This document shows, piece after piece, positions 1-7,573 of a stretch of DNA of 59,301 bases. The stretch is from an uncultured Clostridia bacterium (GTDB taxonomy: Bacteria > Bacillota > Clostridia > Christensenellales > CAG-314), in contig CANQNJ010000005.1 of NCBI GenBank assembly GCA_947625185.1, forward strand, positions 1 through 59,301, read 5' to 3'. The translations under genes and the position numbers were made by a program. The first letter of the stretch is position 1; every line of letters begins with the position of its first letter. The notes beneath the pieces are model-generated. The model saw only the letters and a program-made list of their open reading frames with translations, did no database searches and had not been told where the DNA came from.

Positions 1-226
1 TCCAACCCGTGACCTCGCGGCTGTCCTTGTTGGAGTAGACGGCGCCGACGCTTATCTTGGATAAATCCGGAGAGCCGCCTACAAATATATCCCCGCCCGT
101 GTATTCGACGCTTATTTGCACCAGGCGCGCCTCAAACAAGTCGCAGGCGGACAAAACCGCCGCGCACAGGACGAGAGCGAGAATGACGATTATTGCGATT
201 TTTTTGTTAAAGGAAAATTTTTTCAT
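1..226 (-). CDS. lipoprotein, N-terminal part (cut by window edge)
   Basis: The visible 75 codons begin MKKFSFNKKIAIIVILALV, a basic n-region and hydrophobic core, and reach a lipobox (LSAC), so the product should be exported and lipid-anchored. The mature part shows a GGDIFVGGSPD stretch and a beta-rich look like bacterial Ig-like domains, but too little is visible to name a family. The ATG at 226 has a GGAG ribosome site about 8 bases upstream and lies 10 bases after the stop of the patatin-like gene, so the two are probably co-transcribed. The gene continues beyond base 1. Function is unknown. Confidence 0.75.
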   Translation of the reverse strand, partial: MKKFSFNKKIAIIVILALVLCAAVLSACDLFEARLVQISVEYTGGDIFVGGSPDLSKISVGAVYSNKDSREVTGW

Positions 227-236
227 AATTTCTCCG

Positions 237-1043
237 TCATTTTATTCCCAACAATTTTTTGATTTCGGGCATTTTCTCTTTTGCCGCGCGATAACCCTCT
301 TCCACCATTTCGTCGATGTTGTCCAAGCTTGCGCGGCTGAAATTGCTAAGCTCGGGTTCGATTACTATGTCGCTGTTCTGTTCTCCCTTGTACATGGTCG
401 ATTTGGTTGTTATCATCCAGGTCGCGATGAGAATATCCGTCAATTTTTTGGAACGGGTGCCCGAGCCTCGACTGTGATTGAGATCCACGCCGATGACCTT
501 CTCCGCGCCCATCGCTCTGCATACGTCCGCCGGCATATTGTTAAGCAGTCCGCCATCCACAAGCAACTTGCCGTCCGACTCGACGGGCGTAAACAATGCC
601 GGCACCGCGCAGCTTGCGGAAACAGCCTTGGCGACGTTGCCGCTGTTAAGCACCGCTTCGTTGCCGCTTGCTATATCCACCGCAACCGCGGCAAAGGGTA
701 TGGAAAGTTCGTCGAAAGTTTTGTCCACGAGCAAACGGTTGACCACCCGCGCAATGTTTGACGAATCGGAATTCAACCAAAAACGCCTGACCAACTCACG
801 CTTTTGCACAAGTTCGGCTTCGCGTATCATCACGTCCAATCCGACTCCCGCGCAGTACAGCGACCCGATGAGAGAGCCTATCGACGTCCCCGCAACGCAA
901 TCGAAAGCTATGCGCTCCTCGTTGAAGGCTTTTAACACGCCGATATGCGCAAAACCGCGCGTACCGCCGCCGGACAGCGCAAGACCGAGCTTATATTTGA
1001 GCTTGACGTTGTCATATGACAGATAAGAATGTTTTTTTCTCAT
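237..1043 (-). CDS. patatin-like phospholipase / acyl hydrolase
   Basis: A 268-residue patatin-family serine hydrolase, expected to release fatty acids from (phospho)lipids with a Ser-Asp dyad. The oxyanion-hole loop GGGTRG lies near residues 25-30, the nucleophile elbow GTSIG at 52-56 (Ser54) and the catalytic Asp in LVDGG near residue 163. The C-terminal half carries the usual VIGVDLN strand. ATG at 1043 is chosen because coding similarity begins just after it, and GAGG lies about 14 bases upstream. The frame stays open further upstream, where a short hydrophobic stretch and a basic patch could be a membrane anchor if an alternative start is used. No signal peptide is visible from the chosen start. 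Confidence 0.85.
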   Translation of the reverse strand: MRKKHSYLSYDNVKLKYKLGLALSGGGTRGFAHIGVLKAFNEERIAFDCVAGTSIGSLIGSLYCAGVGLDVMIREAELVQKRELVRRFWLNSDSSNIARVVNRLLVDKTFDELSIPFAAVAVDIASGNEAVLNSGNVAKAVSASCAVPALFTPVESDGKLLVDGGLLNNMPADVCRAMGAEKVIGVDLNHSRGSGTRSKKLTDILIATWMITTKSTMYKGEQNSDIVIEPELSNFSRASLDNIDEMVEEGYRAAKEKMPEIKKLLGIK

Positions 1044-1254
1044 ATTTGCAGATAAAACCTCGTTGCGGAATTGTTCCGCCTGTTGCAGGGCGATCGGCTT
1101 GCGGCGCCGTACATATGCAGTAACAAGCGTCGCCGCGAGCAAGACAAATTGCCTATCCGACCGACTGCGGACTGTCGCGCCGTCAACGACCGATAAACGA
1201 AGAGGCGTCGGGTTTGGTCGGCTGTCGGTATAGACTATCCCTATTATATTATCA

Positions 1255-1283
1255 ATTATACTACAATACCGCCACCGTTGCAA
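1255..1283 (-). promoter_or_regulatory. predicted sigma-A promoter for the patatin-like gene
   Basis: On the minus strand TTGCAA (1278-1283) and TATAAT (1255-1260) are separated by 17 bp. The predicted start near 1248 leaves about 200 bases before the chosen patatin start, so either the leader is long or translation begins further upstream. Confidence 0.55.
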
Positions 1284-1365
1284 GCGCAATTTTTTGCGAT
1301 ATACTTCATCCGAGGCGCCGCACCGAAGAGTATAAACTCGATCCGAGCAAAAAGCGTAAATATAA

Positions 1366-1394
1366 TTGACAACTCGCCGCAAAAGATATATACT
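1366..1394 (+). promoter_or_regulatory. sigma-A promoter of tRNA-Gln
   Basis: A consensus -35 TTGACA (1366-1371) and TATACT (1389-1394) with a 17-bp spacer place the transcription start about 5 bases before the tRNA 5' end. Confidence 0.8.
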
Positions 1395-1405
1395 ATATGC
1401 GTTAA

Positions 1406-1480
1406 TGGGGTATCGCCAAGCGGTAAGGCAACGGATTCTGACTCCGTCATCCGCAGGTTCAAATCCTGCTACCCTAGCCA
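1406..1480 (+). tRNA. tRNA-Gln (anticodon CTG)
   Basis: The cloverleaf folds by eye. The acceptor arms TGGGGTA and TACCCTA pair, with a G-U at 2:71. The anticodon stem ACGGA/TCCGT encloses loop TTCTGAC with anticodon CTG, and the T-arm GCAGG/CCTGC closes loop TTCAAAT. Discriminator G is followed by an encoded CCA. The U1-A72 start is typical of glutamine tRNAs. The 3' part of this gene, from the T loop on, is duplicated twice downstream. Confidence 0.95.
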
Positions 1481-1543
1481 GCGTGCGGCTAGCTTGTTTG
1501 TCGCACAAGAAACGAGCGCTTTTCAGGCGCTCTTTTTCTTTTG
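1460..1543 (+). repeat. tRNA-Gln tail repeat R1 (parental copy)
   Basis: This covers the 3' third of tRNA-Gln (from the T loop) plus about 63 bases of trailer including a GTGCG/CGCAC hairpin and the terminator. The same block recurs at 1642-1725 and 2143-2226 with two or three base changes. Confidence 0.9.
1514..1541 (+). terminator. rho-independent terminator after tRNA-Gln
   Basis: GAGCGC (1514-1519) pairs with GCGCTC (1527-1532) and is followed by TTTTTCTTTT. The hairpin is copied along with the tRNA tail in the two downstream repeats. Confidence 0.85.
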
Positions 1544-1725
1544 CTCCCTATTGCTTCGCCGCACTTTCTTGCGTGTAGTCAGGACAGTTTGAATTATGTA
1601 GCGCTCCACTTCGTTTCGCTTACCCTGCGCTTCTCTTGGGACAAATCCTGCTACCCTAGCCAGCGTGCGGCTAGCTTGTTTGTCGCACAAGAAACGAGCG
1701 CTTTTCGGGCGCTCTTTTTCTTTTG
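1543..1725 (+). repeat. 183-bp direct repeat, left copy (spacer + tRNA-Gln tail R2)
   Basis: About 99 bases of spacer beginning GCTCCCTATTGC are followed by a second copy of the tRNA 3' end, CCA and terminator. The whole block matches 2044-2226 base for base except in the CCAGCG/CCAATG stretch and one base of the terminator loop. It ends exactly where structured element copy A begins. Confidence 0.9.
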
Positions 1726-2043
1726 CTTTATGACAAATGTTTGGGGGAGGGGAGTGAATAAAATACAGAAGCCCGTTTCTATATTAAAGCGGAATTTACG
1801 CGCGCGGAGATGCGCGTGTCGCGCATAGTAGCGAATAAAGCGAAAATTCCGTTGCAAGCGGCGACCTGCGCGGCGCTTGCAGCCCACCCCGGGGATGCCG
1901 GGGGTACGGGAGACCCCGGCGAAAGTCTGAATAAACGAAGCCGAGGTGTCCTCGGCTTCCTCAGTAGTCCGACCAAGTCTGCGCTTGCGCCCCGTCAGGG
2001 GTCGGTTGCGCAGTCAACCGTACAGACTTGCGTTTGGTCGGTG
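1725..2043 (+). repeat. structured intergenic element, copy A (truncated at right)
   Basis: The left end GCTTTATGACAAATG is a degenerate form of the family's terminal inverted repeat. It is followed by the GGAATTT/AAATTCC hairpin module, the GCAAGC/GCTTGC module, a divergent C/G-rich hairpin, the AGCCGAGG/CCTCGGCT hairpin and the CCGACCAA...TTGGTCGG module. The right terminal hairpin found in copies B-E is missing; the element stops at the 183-bp direct repeat. Confidence 0.85.
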
Positions 2044-2226
2044 GCTCCCTATTGCTTCGCCGCACTTTCTTGCGTGTAGTCAGGACAGTTTGAATTATGT
2101 AGCGCTCCACTTCGTTTCGCTTACCCTGCGCTTCTCTTGGGACAAATCCTGCTACCCTAGCCAATGTGCGGCTAGCTTGTTTGTCGCACAAGAAACGAGC
2201 GCTTTTCAGGCGCTCTTTTTCTTTTG
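2044..2226 (+). repeat. 183-bp direct repeat, right copy (spacer + tRNA-Gln tail R3)
   Basis: This is the second copy of the block at 1543-1725, offset by 501 bases. It again contains the last 20 bases of tRNA-Gln with CCA and the terminator hairpin. Together the two copies bracket element copy A. Confidence 0.9.
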
Positions 2227-2238
2227 TTCTGCGTTTAC

Positions 2239-2266
2239 AAAAAGGTGCGAGAAGTCGCACCTTTTT
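2239..2266 (-). terminator. bidirectional terminator downstream of the activase gene
   Basis: A perfect 12-bp stem, AAAAAGGTGCGA with TCGCACCTTTTT, encloses loop GAAG. Both strands end in a T run. It lies 115 bases past the stop of the large minus-strand gene. Confidence 0.8.
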
Positions 2267-2381
2267 CTCCGTTTGCTGTCGGGACAGTCAATTTATATAT
2301 GTGCAATGTCGAACGTAAGTACCTCTTGAATAAAACGATAGTCGCATCACCGCGGAACGCTCAAACGGAATAGTTGAACGC

Positions 2382-5300
2382 TTATGCCTCGGCTTGGGAC
2401 AGCATCAATTTGATTCGGTTGAGCTGATTGACTTCGCTTGCGCCCGGGTCATAATCCACCGCGACTATGTTGGCGGAGGGGTAATGCTCTTTCAACGTTT
2501 TGAGGACGCCCTTGCCCACGACGTGGTTCGGCAAGCAGGCAAAGGGTTGTATGCAGACGATATTGTTCGTGCCGTCCGTCAAAAGCTCCAACATCTCGCC
2601 CGTAAGGAACCATCCCTCGCCGTATTGATTGCCTATGGACAGGTACGGCTTGGTCAGCTCCGCAATGCGATCTATAGGCATAGGCGCCTCGAAACGTTTG
2701 CTTGCGGCAAGCGCTTTGACGGCGGGTTTGCGCAATGTTTTGATAGCCCACAGTCCCAGATCCGATATGCGCAGCGCAAGACCGCTTGTAAAATAATGCT
2801 TGTGACGGTACTTCTGATTGTACAGACTGTAATTAATAAAGTCCATCAGATCGGGGACGACCGCTTCGGCGCCCTCCTTCTCCAACAGCTCTACCAGATT
2901 GTTGTTGGCAAGCGGCATATACTTGACGAGGATCTCGCCCACTATCCCGACGCGAGGCTTTTTCAGTCCGTCCACCACGGGTAAGTTGTCAAAGTCGCGC
3001 ACCAATCGCTTGCATACGTCCTTATACTTGTACTTGCTGCGCTTGTCCGTAAGCGACTGTATGCAAACAGACGTCCACTTGTCGCACAGCGCATTTGCCG
3101 AACCCGAATGCAATTCGTACGGACGGACGCGATACAGGCAGCGCATAAGCAGATCTCCGTACACTATGGCTTTTGCCGCGTCGGATACCATATCGAAAGA
3201 CAGCGAGAAGCCGCTGTTCTTCTCCATGCCGTTGAGGTTGAGGGATATCACGGGAATATGCGACAGCCCGACCTTGTCCAATGCTCTGCGAATGAACGCC
3301 ACATAATTGCTTGCTCTGCAACAGCCGCCCGTCTGCGTCATCATTATTGCCAATCTGTCGGTGTCGTAACGTCCCGATAATACCGCTTCCATTATCTGCC
3401 CGACGGTCAATACGGACGGATAGCACGCGTCGTTGTTGACATACTGCAAGCCGATATCCACCACGCGCCTGTCGTCGTTGCGCAGCAGTTCCAGATCATA
3501 GCCGTATTTGCCGAATACGGACTCCAATATGTTGAAATGGATAGGGCTCATCCGAGGGGCAAGCACGGTGTAGCCGTCTTTTTTCATTTTGTCGGTAAAT
3601 TCCGACCGCTTGTAGGGCGCGGAGCCGTCAATATGTACGATATTGTTCTTGCGACGCATATTTATCGCCGCGATAAGGCTGCGTATCCTGATGCGCACGG
3701 CGCCGAGATTGTTCACTTCGTCTATCTTCAACACCGTGTACAGTTTGCGATTTTTCTCCAATATCTCGCTAACCTGATCCGTCGTAACGGCGTCAAGTCC
3801 GCACCCGAAAGAATTGAGCTGGATAAGTTCCAGATCGTCGCACCGCGAGACATATTCCGCCGCATTGTACAGCCGCGAGTGATACGTCCACTGATCCACG
3901 ACGCGCAACGGACGCGTGGGTTGAAAGTCCGTCGGGAGACTGTCCTCCGTAAATACGTCGAATCCGTACGAAGCGATCAATTCCGCTATGCCGTGGTTTA
4001 TTTCTCTGTCGATATGATAGGGACGTCCCGCCAAAACGATGCCGCTTCTGCCGCTATTGCGCATTTCTTCGAGAGCGCGCTTGCCCTCGGCGCGAATGTC
4101 CGACTTTGCCGCAAGCTGTTCGTCCCAAGCAAGCCGAACGGCGGCACGTACCTCGTCGGCGGGGATATCCCACTCTTTGCGGCACAGCTTTACCAAAGCC
4201 TCAGAGACCGTCCTTCTGTCGGTAAACGCCAAAAACGGACGGATATATTTTACCCCTTTTACGGCTATGTCTTCCAGATTGTTTTTAAGATTCTCGGCAT
4301 AGGAAACAACTATCGGGCAGTTGTAATGATTCTGCGCCTGCGCCGTCTCGCGACGTTCGTAGAACACGCAGGGATGAAAAATCGTCCGTATGCCGTTGTC
4401 GATAAGCCACTGAACGTGTCCGTGCGCGAGCTTGGCGGGGTAACATTCCGATTCGGACGGTATCGATTCCATACCCAATTCGTACATCTTTCTGTCCGAT
4501 TGCGGAGACAGCACCGTCTTAAAGCCCAACTCTTTGAAAAAAGTCGCCCAGAACGGATAGTTTTCGTAAATATTGAGTATGCGCGGTATGCCGATAACGC
4601 CTCTCGGCGCCTGTTCCGCAGGGGCGTAATCGAATATGCGCCGCCGCTTGTACTCCACCAGATTGGCACAGGCAAGCGACGACGAACGTCTGCCGAGACC
4701 GCGTTCGCACCTGTTGCCCGTTATATGTCTGCGACCATCGGGAAAAACGTTGACGGTAAGCATACAGTTATTGGAACATCCCTTGCAATGCGTCACGGAC
4801 GTCGTGTAACTCAAAGAAGATATTTTGTCCGACGGCAACATCGAGGTGAGACCGCCGTCGTACCGTTCCTTGGCGATCAATGCCGCGCCGAAAGCGCCCA
4901 TTATACCCGCTATATCGGGACATGTGGCTTGTACGTCGGCTATTTTTTCAAATGCGCGCAGGACGGCGTGATTGTAAAAAGTGCCGCCCTGAACCACTAT
5001 ATTGCGCCCCAACTGCCCGGGATCGGTAAGTTTGATGACCTTGTACAACGCGTTTTTTATCACCGAATAAGCAAGTCCCGCAGAAATATCTTCTACGCTT
5101 ATGCCCTCCTTCTGCGCTTGCTTGACGTTGGAATTCATAAACACCGTACAGCGCGTACCCAAATCCACGGGTCGGGACGCAAACAACGCTTTCTCTGCAA
5201 AATCGCTTACCGACATATCGAGAGAATTGGCGAAGTTCTCTATAAACGAACCGCAACCGGACGAACACGCCTCGTTGAGTACCACCGAATCGACGCAGCC

Positions 5301-6590
5301 GTCCTTTAAGCGGATACACTTCATATCCTGACCGCCTATATCCAGAACGCAGTCCGCGTCGGCGTCGAAAAACGCAGCCGCCTTGGCGTGAGCGACCGTC
5401 TCCACTTCGCCGTCGTCCAGACACAGCGCCGTTTTAAGCAGGGATTCTCCGTAGCCCGTAGAGCAGGCTCGGGCTATCTTAGCCGTCGGCGGCAATTGCT
5501 TGTACAATTGTTCCAACGCAAATACGGCGGTTCGTATCGGATTGCCGTTGTTGTTGGCATAGTGCCAAAAAAGCAATTCGCCGTTCTGTCCCACAAGCGC
5601 GATCTTCGTGGTGGTCGAACCCGCGTCCACTCCCAAAAAACAATTTCCTTCGTAATCGTTCAGAACGCCTTTGGCGACCTTCGCCTTGCCGTGGCGTTTA
5701 CAGAATTCGTCGTAATCCCGTTGATCTTCGAAAAGGGGCGGCAAACGCTTGATTTCATTCTCTATCTGCACCCCATTGGTCAATTTCTCCAACAAGGAGT
5801 CAATATCGACAGGCGTATGCTTGGCGTTGACGGACGCACCGTACGCCGCAAACAAATGAGAATTGTCGGGATCCGACGCCGTCAAGTCCGTCAAGCGCAA
5901 CGTACGGATAAACGCCCGCTTCAATTCGGACAGATAATGCAGCGGTCCGCCCAAAAAAGTCACCGTGCCGCGTATGGGTCTGCCTTGGGCAAGCCCCGAA
6001 ACGGTCTGATTGACCACCGCTTGAAAAACGGACGCCGCCAGATCCGCCTTGGTGGCGCCTTCGTTGATGAGCGGCTGAATATCCGTCTTGGCAAATACGC
6101 CGCAACGGGCGGCGATGGGATATATCGTTTTGTAATTCTTGGCGGCTTCGTTCAGTCCCTGCGCGTCCGTCTGCAACAGCGAAGCCATCTGGTCGATAAA
6201 CGAACCCGTTCCGCCTGCGCATACGCCGTTCATACGTTCCTCGACGGTATTGCCGAAATATATTATCTTGGCGTCCTCGCCGCCCAATTCTATCGCGACG
6301 TCCGTCTGCGGCGCGATACGCCTAACCGCCTCGCTTGTCGCGACAACTTCCTGTACGAAGTTGACTCCGAGCGCCTTGCCTATGCCTATGCCGCCCGATC
6401 CCGTGATATTCAAAAGGAGAGAACAACTGCCGAAACGTTCTCTCGCTTGTCTCAAAAGACCGCAGAGAGTATCCTGCGTGTGCGAATAATGACGGCGATA
6501 CTCTCCGAATACTATTGCCCCCTCGTCGTCGGTCAAAACCAATTTGACCGTGGTAGAGCCTATATCTATGCCGGCTCGATATTGTTTCAT
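2382..6590 (-). CDS. BadF/HgdC-type activase fused to dehydratase-like region (1402 aa)
   Basis: The architecture has two ASKHA ATPase domains (GIDIGSTTVKL near residue 6 and GVDAGSTTTKI near 310), each with a conserved Cys loop (GVCAGGTGSF and ACSSGCGSF). Then come a Cys-rich segment (HCKGCSNNC), a DUF2229-type domain (IPRILNIYENYPFW...) and a C-terminal part like the 2-hydroxyacyl-CoA dehydratase subunit, with FGCGLD, ACYPS and GGCCRASNY cysteines. HgdC-type activases use ATP and a bridging [4Fe-4S] cluster to inject a low-potential electron into a partner dehydratase. The 1400-residue form is common in Clostridia, but its substrate is not established. The start MKQYRAG is preferred because GGGAAG lies 5 bases upstream; an ATG six codons earlier has no ribosome site. 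The gene stands alone. Confidence 0.9.
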   Translation of the reverse strand: MKQYRAGIDIGSTTVKLVLTDDEGAIVFGEYRRHYSHTQDTLCGLLRQARERFGSCSLLLNITGSGGIGIGKALGVNFVQEVVATSEAVRRIAPQTDVAIELGGEDAKIIYFGNTVEERMNGVCAGGTGSFIDQMASLLQTDAQGLNEAAKNYKTIYPIAARCGVFAKTDIQPLINEGATKADLAASVFQAVVNQTVSGLAQGRPIRGTVTFLGGPLHYLSELKRAFIRTLRLTDLTASDPDNSHLFAAYGASVNAKHTPVDIDSLLEKLTNGVQIENEIKRLPPLFEDQRDYDEFCKRHGKAKVAKGVLNDYEGNCFLGVDAGSTTTKIALVGQNGELLFWHYANNNGNPIRTAVFALEQLYKQLPPTAKIARACSTGYGESLLKTALCLDDGEVETVAHAKAAAFFDADADCVLDIGGQDMKCIRLKDGCVDSVVLNEACSSGCGSFIENFANSLDMSVSDFAEKALFASRPVDLGTRCTVFMNSNVKQAQKEGISVEDISAGLAYSVIKNALYKVIKLTDPGQLGRNIVVQGGTFYNHAVLRAFEKIADVQATCPDIAGIMGAFGAALIAKERYDGGLTSMLPSDKISSLSYTTSVTHCKGCSNNCMLTVNVFPDGRRHITGNRCERGLGRRSSSLACANLVEYKRRRIFDYAPAEQAPRGVIGIPRILNIYENYPFWATFFKELGFKTVLSPQSDRKMYELGMESIPSESECYPAKLAHGHVQWLIDNGIRTIFHPCVFYERRETAQAQNHYNCPIVVSYAENLKNNLEDIAVKGVKYIRPFLAFTDRRTVSEALVKLCRKEWDIPADEVRAAVRLAWDEQLAAKSDIRAEGKRALEEMRNSGRSGIVLAGRPYHIDREINHGIAELIASYGFDVFTEDSLPTDFQPTRPLRVVDQWTYHSRLYNAAEYVSRCDDLELIQLNSFGCGLDAVTTDQVSEILEKNRKLYTVLKIDEVNNLGAVRIRIRSLIAAINMRRKNNIVHIDGSAPYKRSEFTDKMKKDGYTVLAPRMSPIHFNILESVFGKYGYDLELLRNDDRRVVDIGLQYVNNDACYPSVLTVGQIMEAVLSGRYDTDRLAIMMTQTGGCCRASNYVAFIRRALDKVGLSHIPVISLNLNGMEKNSGFSLSFDMVSDAAKAIVYGDLLMRCLYRVRPYELHSGSANALCDKWTSVCIQSLTDKRSKYKYKDVCKRLVRDFDNLPVVDGLKKPRVGIVGEILVKYMPLANNNLVELLEKEGAEAVVPDLMDFINYSLYNQKYRHKHYFTSGLALRISDLGLWAIKTLRKPAVKALAASKRFEAPMPIDRIAELTKPYLSIGNQYGEGWFLTGEMLELLTDGTNNIVCIQPFACLPNHVVGKGVLKTLKEHYPSANIVAVDYDPGASEVNQLNRIKLMLSQAEA

Positions 6591-6720
6591 TTGTACTTCC
6601 CGATACATTAGTGTAAACCGATAAAAAACGGCGTTATCCCGAGCAACGTCCGACGAAAAGGTCGTCGCGACAGAGAGAACTGCGGCTATCCGAAAACGGC
6701 GCCCTCCGTGACGTAAAACG
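6591..6720. other. gene-free stretch upstream of the activase gene
   Basis: No convincing promoter for the minus-strand activase gene and no small gene could be recognised here. Confidence 0.4.
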
Positions 6721-6745
6721 CCTCTCCGTATACATTTCGGAGAGG
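6721..6745 (-). terminator. hairpin, probable terminator of the sugar operon
   Basis: CCTCTCCG and CGGAGAGG form an 8-bp stem. On the minus strand it is followed by CGTTTTAC, a poor T tract. It lies between the end of the pgmB operon and the activase gene. Confidence 0.45.
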
Positions 6746-6883
6746 TCGGATATTGTCCTGTTGCCCGTTGTTCGGCAGAAAAACCGAACGTTTAATCCGC
6801 TTACCGATAGACAATATTATACCGCACGGCGCTGTCCGTGTCAAATGACGTTTCGTCGATGAAATAAATAAAATTTCCCGCGT

Positions 6884-6899
6884 CGCCTCGCGCGAGGCG
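6884..6899 (-). terminator. hairpin just after pgmB
   Basis: CGCCTCG and CGAGGCG form a GC-rich stem 20 bases past the pgmB stop. On the minus strand a T-rich run (AAATTTTATTTATTT) follows after about 8 bases. Confidence 0.5.
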
Positions 6900-6919
6900 G
6901 GTTTATGGGATCGAAAAAA

Positions 6920-7555
6920 TCAATCCAACAAATTCAAAATGTCCGACAGCTTGCCGATAGGATAAAGCGTCTTGGCGTAACGCGAAGCCTCGCCTATGCC
7001 CGCCGTAGCAAATCCGCCCGCATTGCCCGCGTCGATACCCGCCTCGGCGTCCTCCACCACCAGACAATCCGACGGCGACAAGCCTATTGCCTCTGCCGCC
7101 TTCAAAAAAACTTCCGGATGAGGCTTGGAATGGGTTATCATATTGCCGTCCGTCACTGCGTCGAATTGCTCGACAAGTCCCAATTGCCGCAAAATAAGCC
7201 GAGTGTTTTTGCTTGACGAGCCGACCGCGGTCAATATACCGCGACGTCTGAGTTCCCCCAATGTCAGATTTACGTCCTCACCGACGTCCGCAGGCGACAG
7301 ACCGACGAGCAACGACTTGTAAATTTCGTTCTTCTCGGCGCATATGGCTGCCTTGCGCTCCTCCGAAAGGACTCCGTCGTACTTTTCCAGAATTATTTCG
7401 AGGCTTTGCTCGCGGCTGACTCCGCGCAATCTGTTGTTCACCCGCTCGTCGAACTCGACGCCCAACGGCTCCACCGCTTGCTTCCAGGCAATATAATGCA
7501 ATCTGTCCGTAAAGCAAATCACTCCGTCCAGATCGAAAATCACTCCCTTGATCAT
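6920..7555 (-). CDS. pgmB: beta-phosphoglucomutase
   Basis: A 211-residue HAD-superfamily enzyme converting beta-D-glucose 1-phosphate to glucose 6-phosphate. The N-terminal FDLDGVI motif carries the nucleophile and acid/base aspartates; a helical cap follows (RLRGVSREQSLEIILEKYDG), then the SSSKNT and SKPHPEVF core motifs and VVEDAEAGIDA for Mg binding. It is the last gene of the unit and follows two GH65 phosphorylases, whose inverting phosphorolysis yields exactly its substrate. This neighbourhood and the cap sequence favour PgmB over other HAD phosphatases. The ATG at 7555 lies 18 bases after the upstream stop, with GGGAGG just before it. Confidence 0.95.
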   Translation of the reverse strand: MIKGVIFDLDGVICFTDRLHYIAWKQAVEPLGVEFDERVNNRLRGVSREQSLEIILEKYDGVLSEERKAAICAEKNEIYKSLLVGLSPADVGEDVNLTLGELRRRGILTAVGSSSKNTRLILRQLGLVEQFDAVTDGNMITHSKPHPEVFLKAAEAIGLSPSDCLVVEDAEAGIDAGNAGGFATAGIGEASRYAKTLYPIGKLSDILNLLD

Positions 7556-7573
7556 ATTTTCCTCCCGTAAACG

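Noticed and set aside
1044..1508. Possible extension of the patatin frame back to 1508
   Set aside because: Between about 1406 and 1480 the frame is the antisense of tRNA-Gln and gives the familiar spurious GFEPADDGVRIRCL peptide; nothing upstream of the promoter at 1255-1283 can be coding.
3537..5309. Very long plus-strand open frame opposite the activase gene
   Set aside because: It is an antisense shadow of a GC-rich coding region with an arginine- and histidine-rich composition and no ribosome site; the minus strand encodes a clear protein family.
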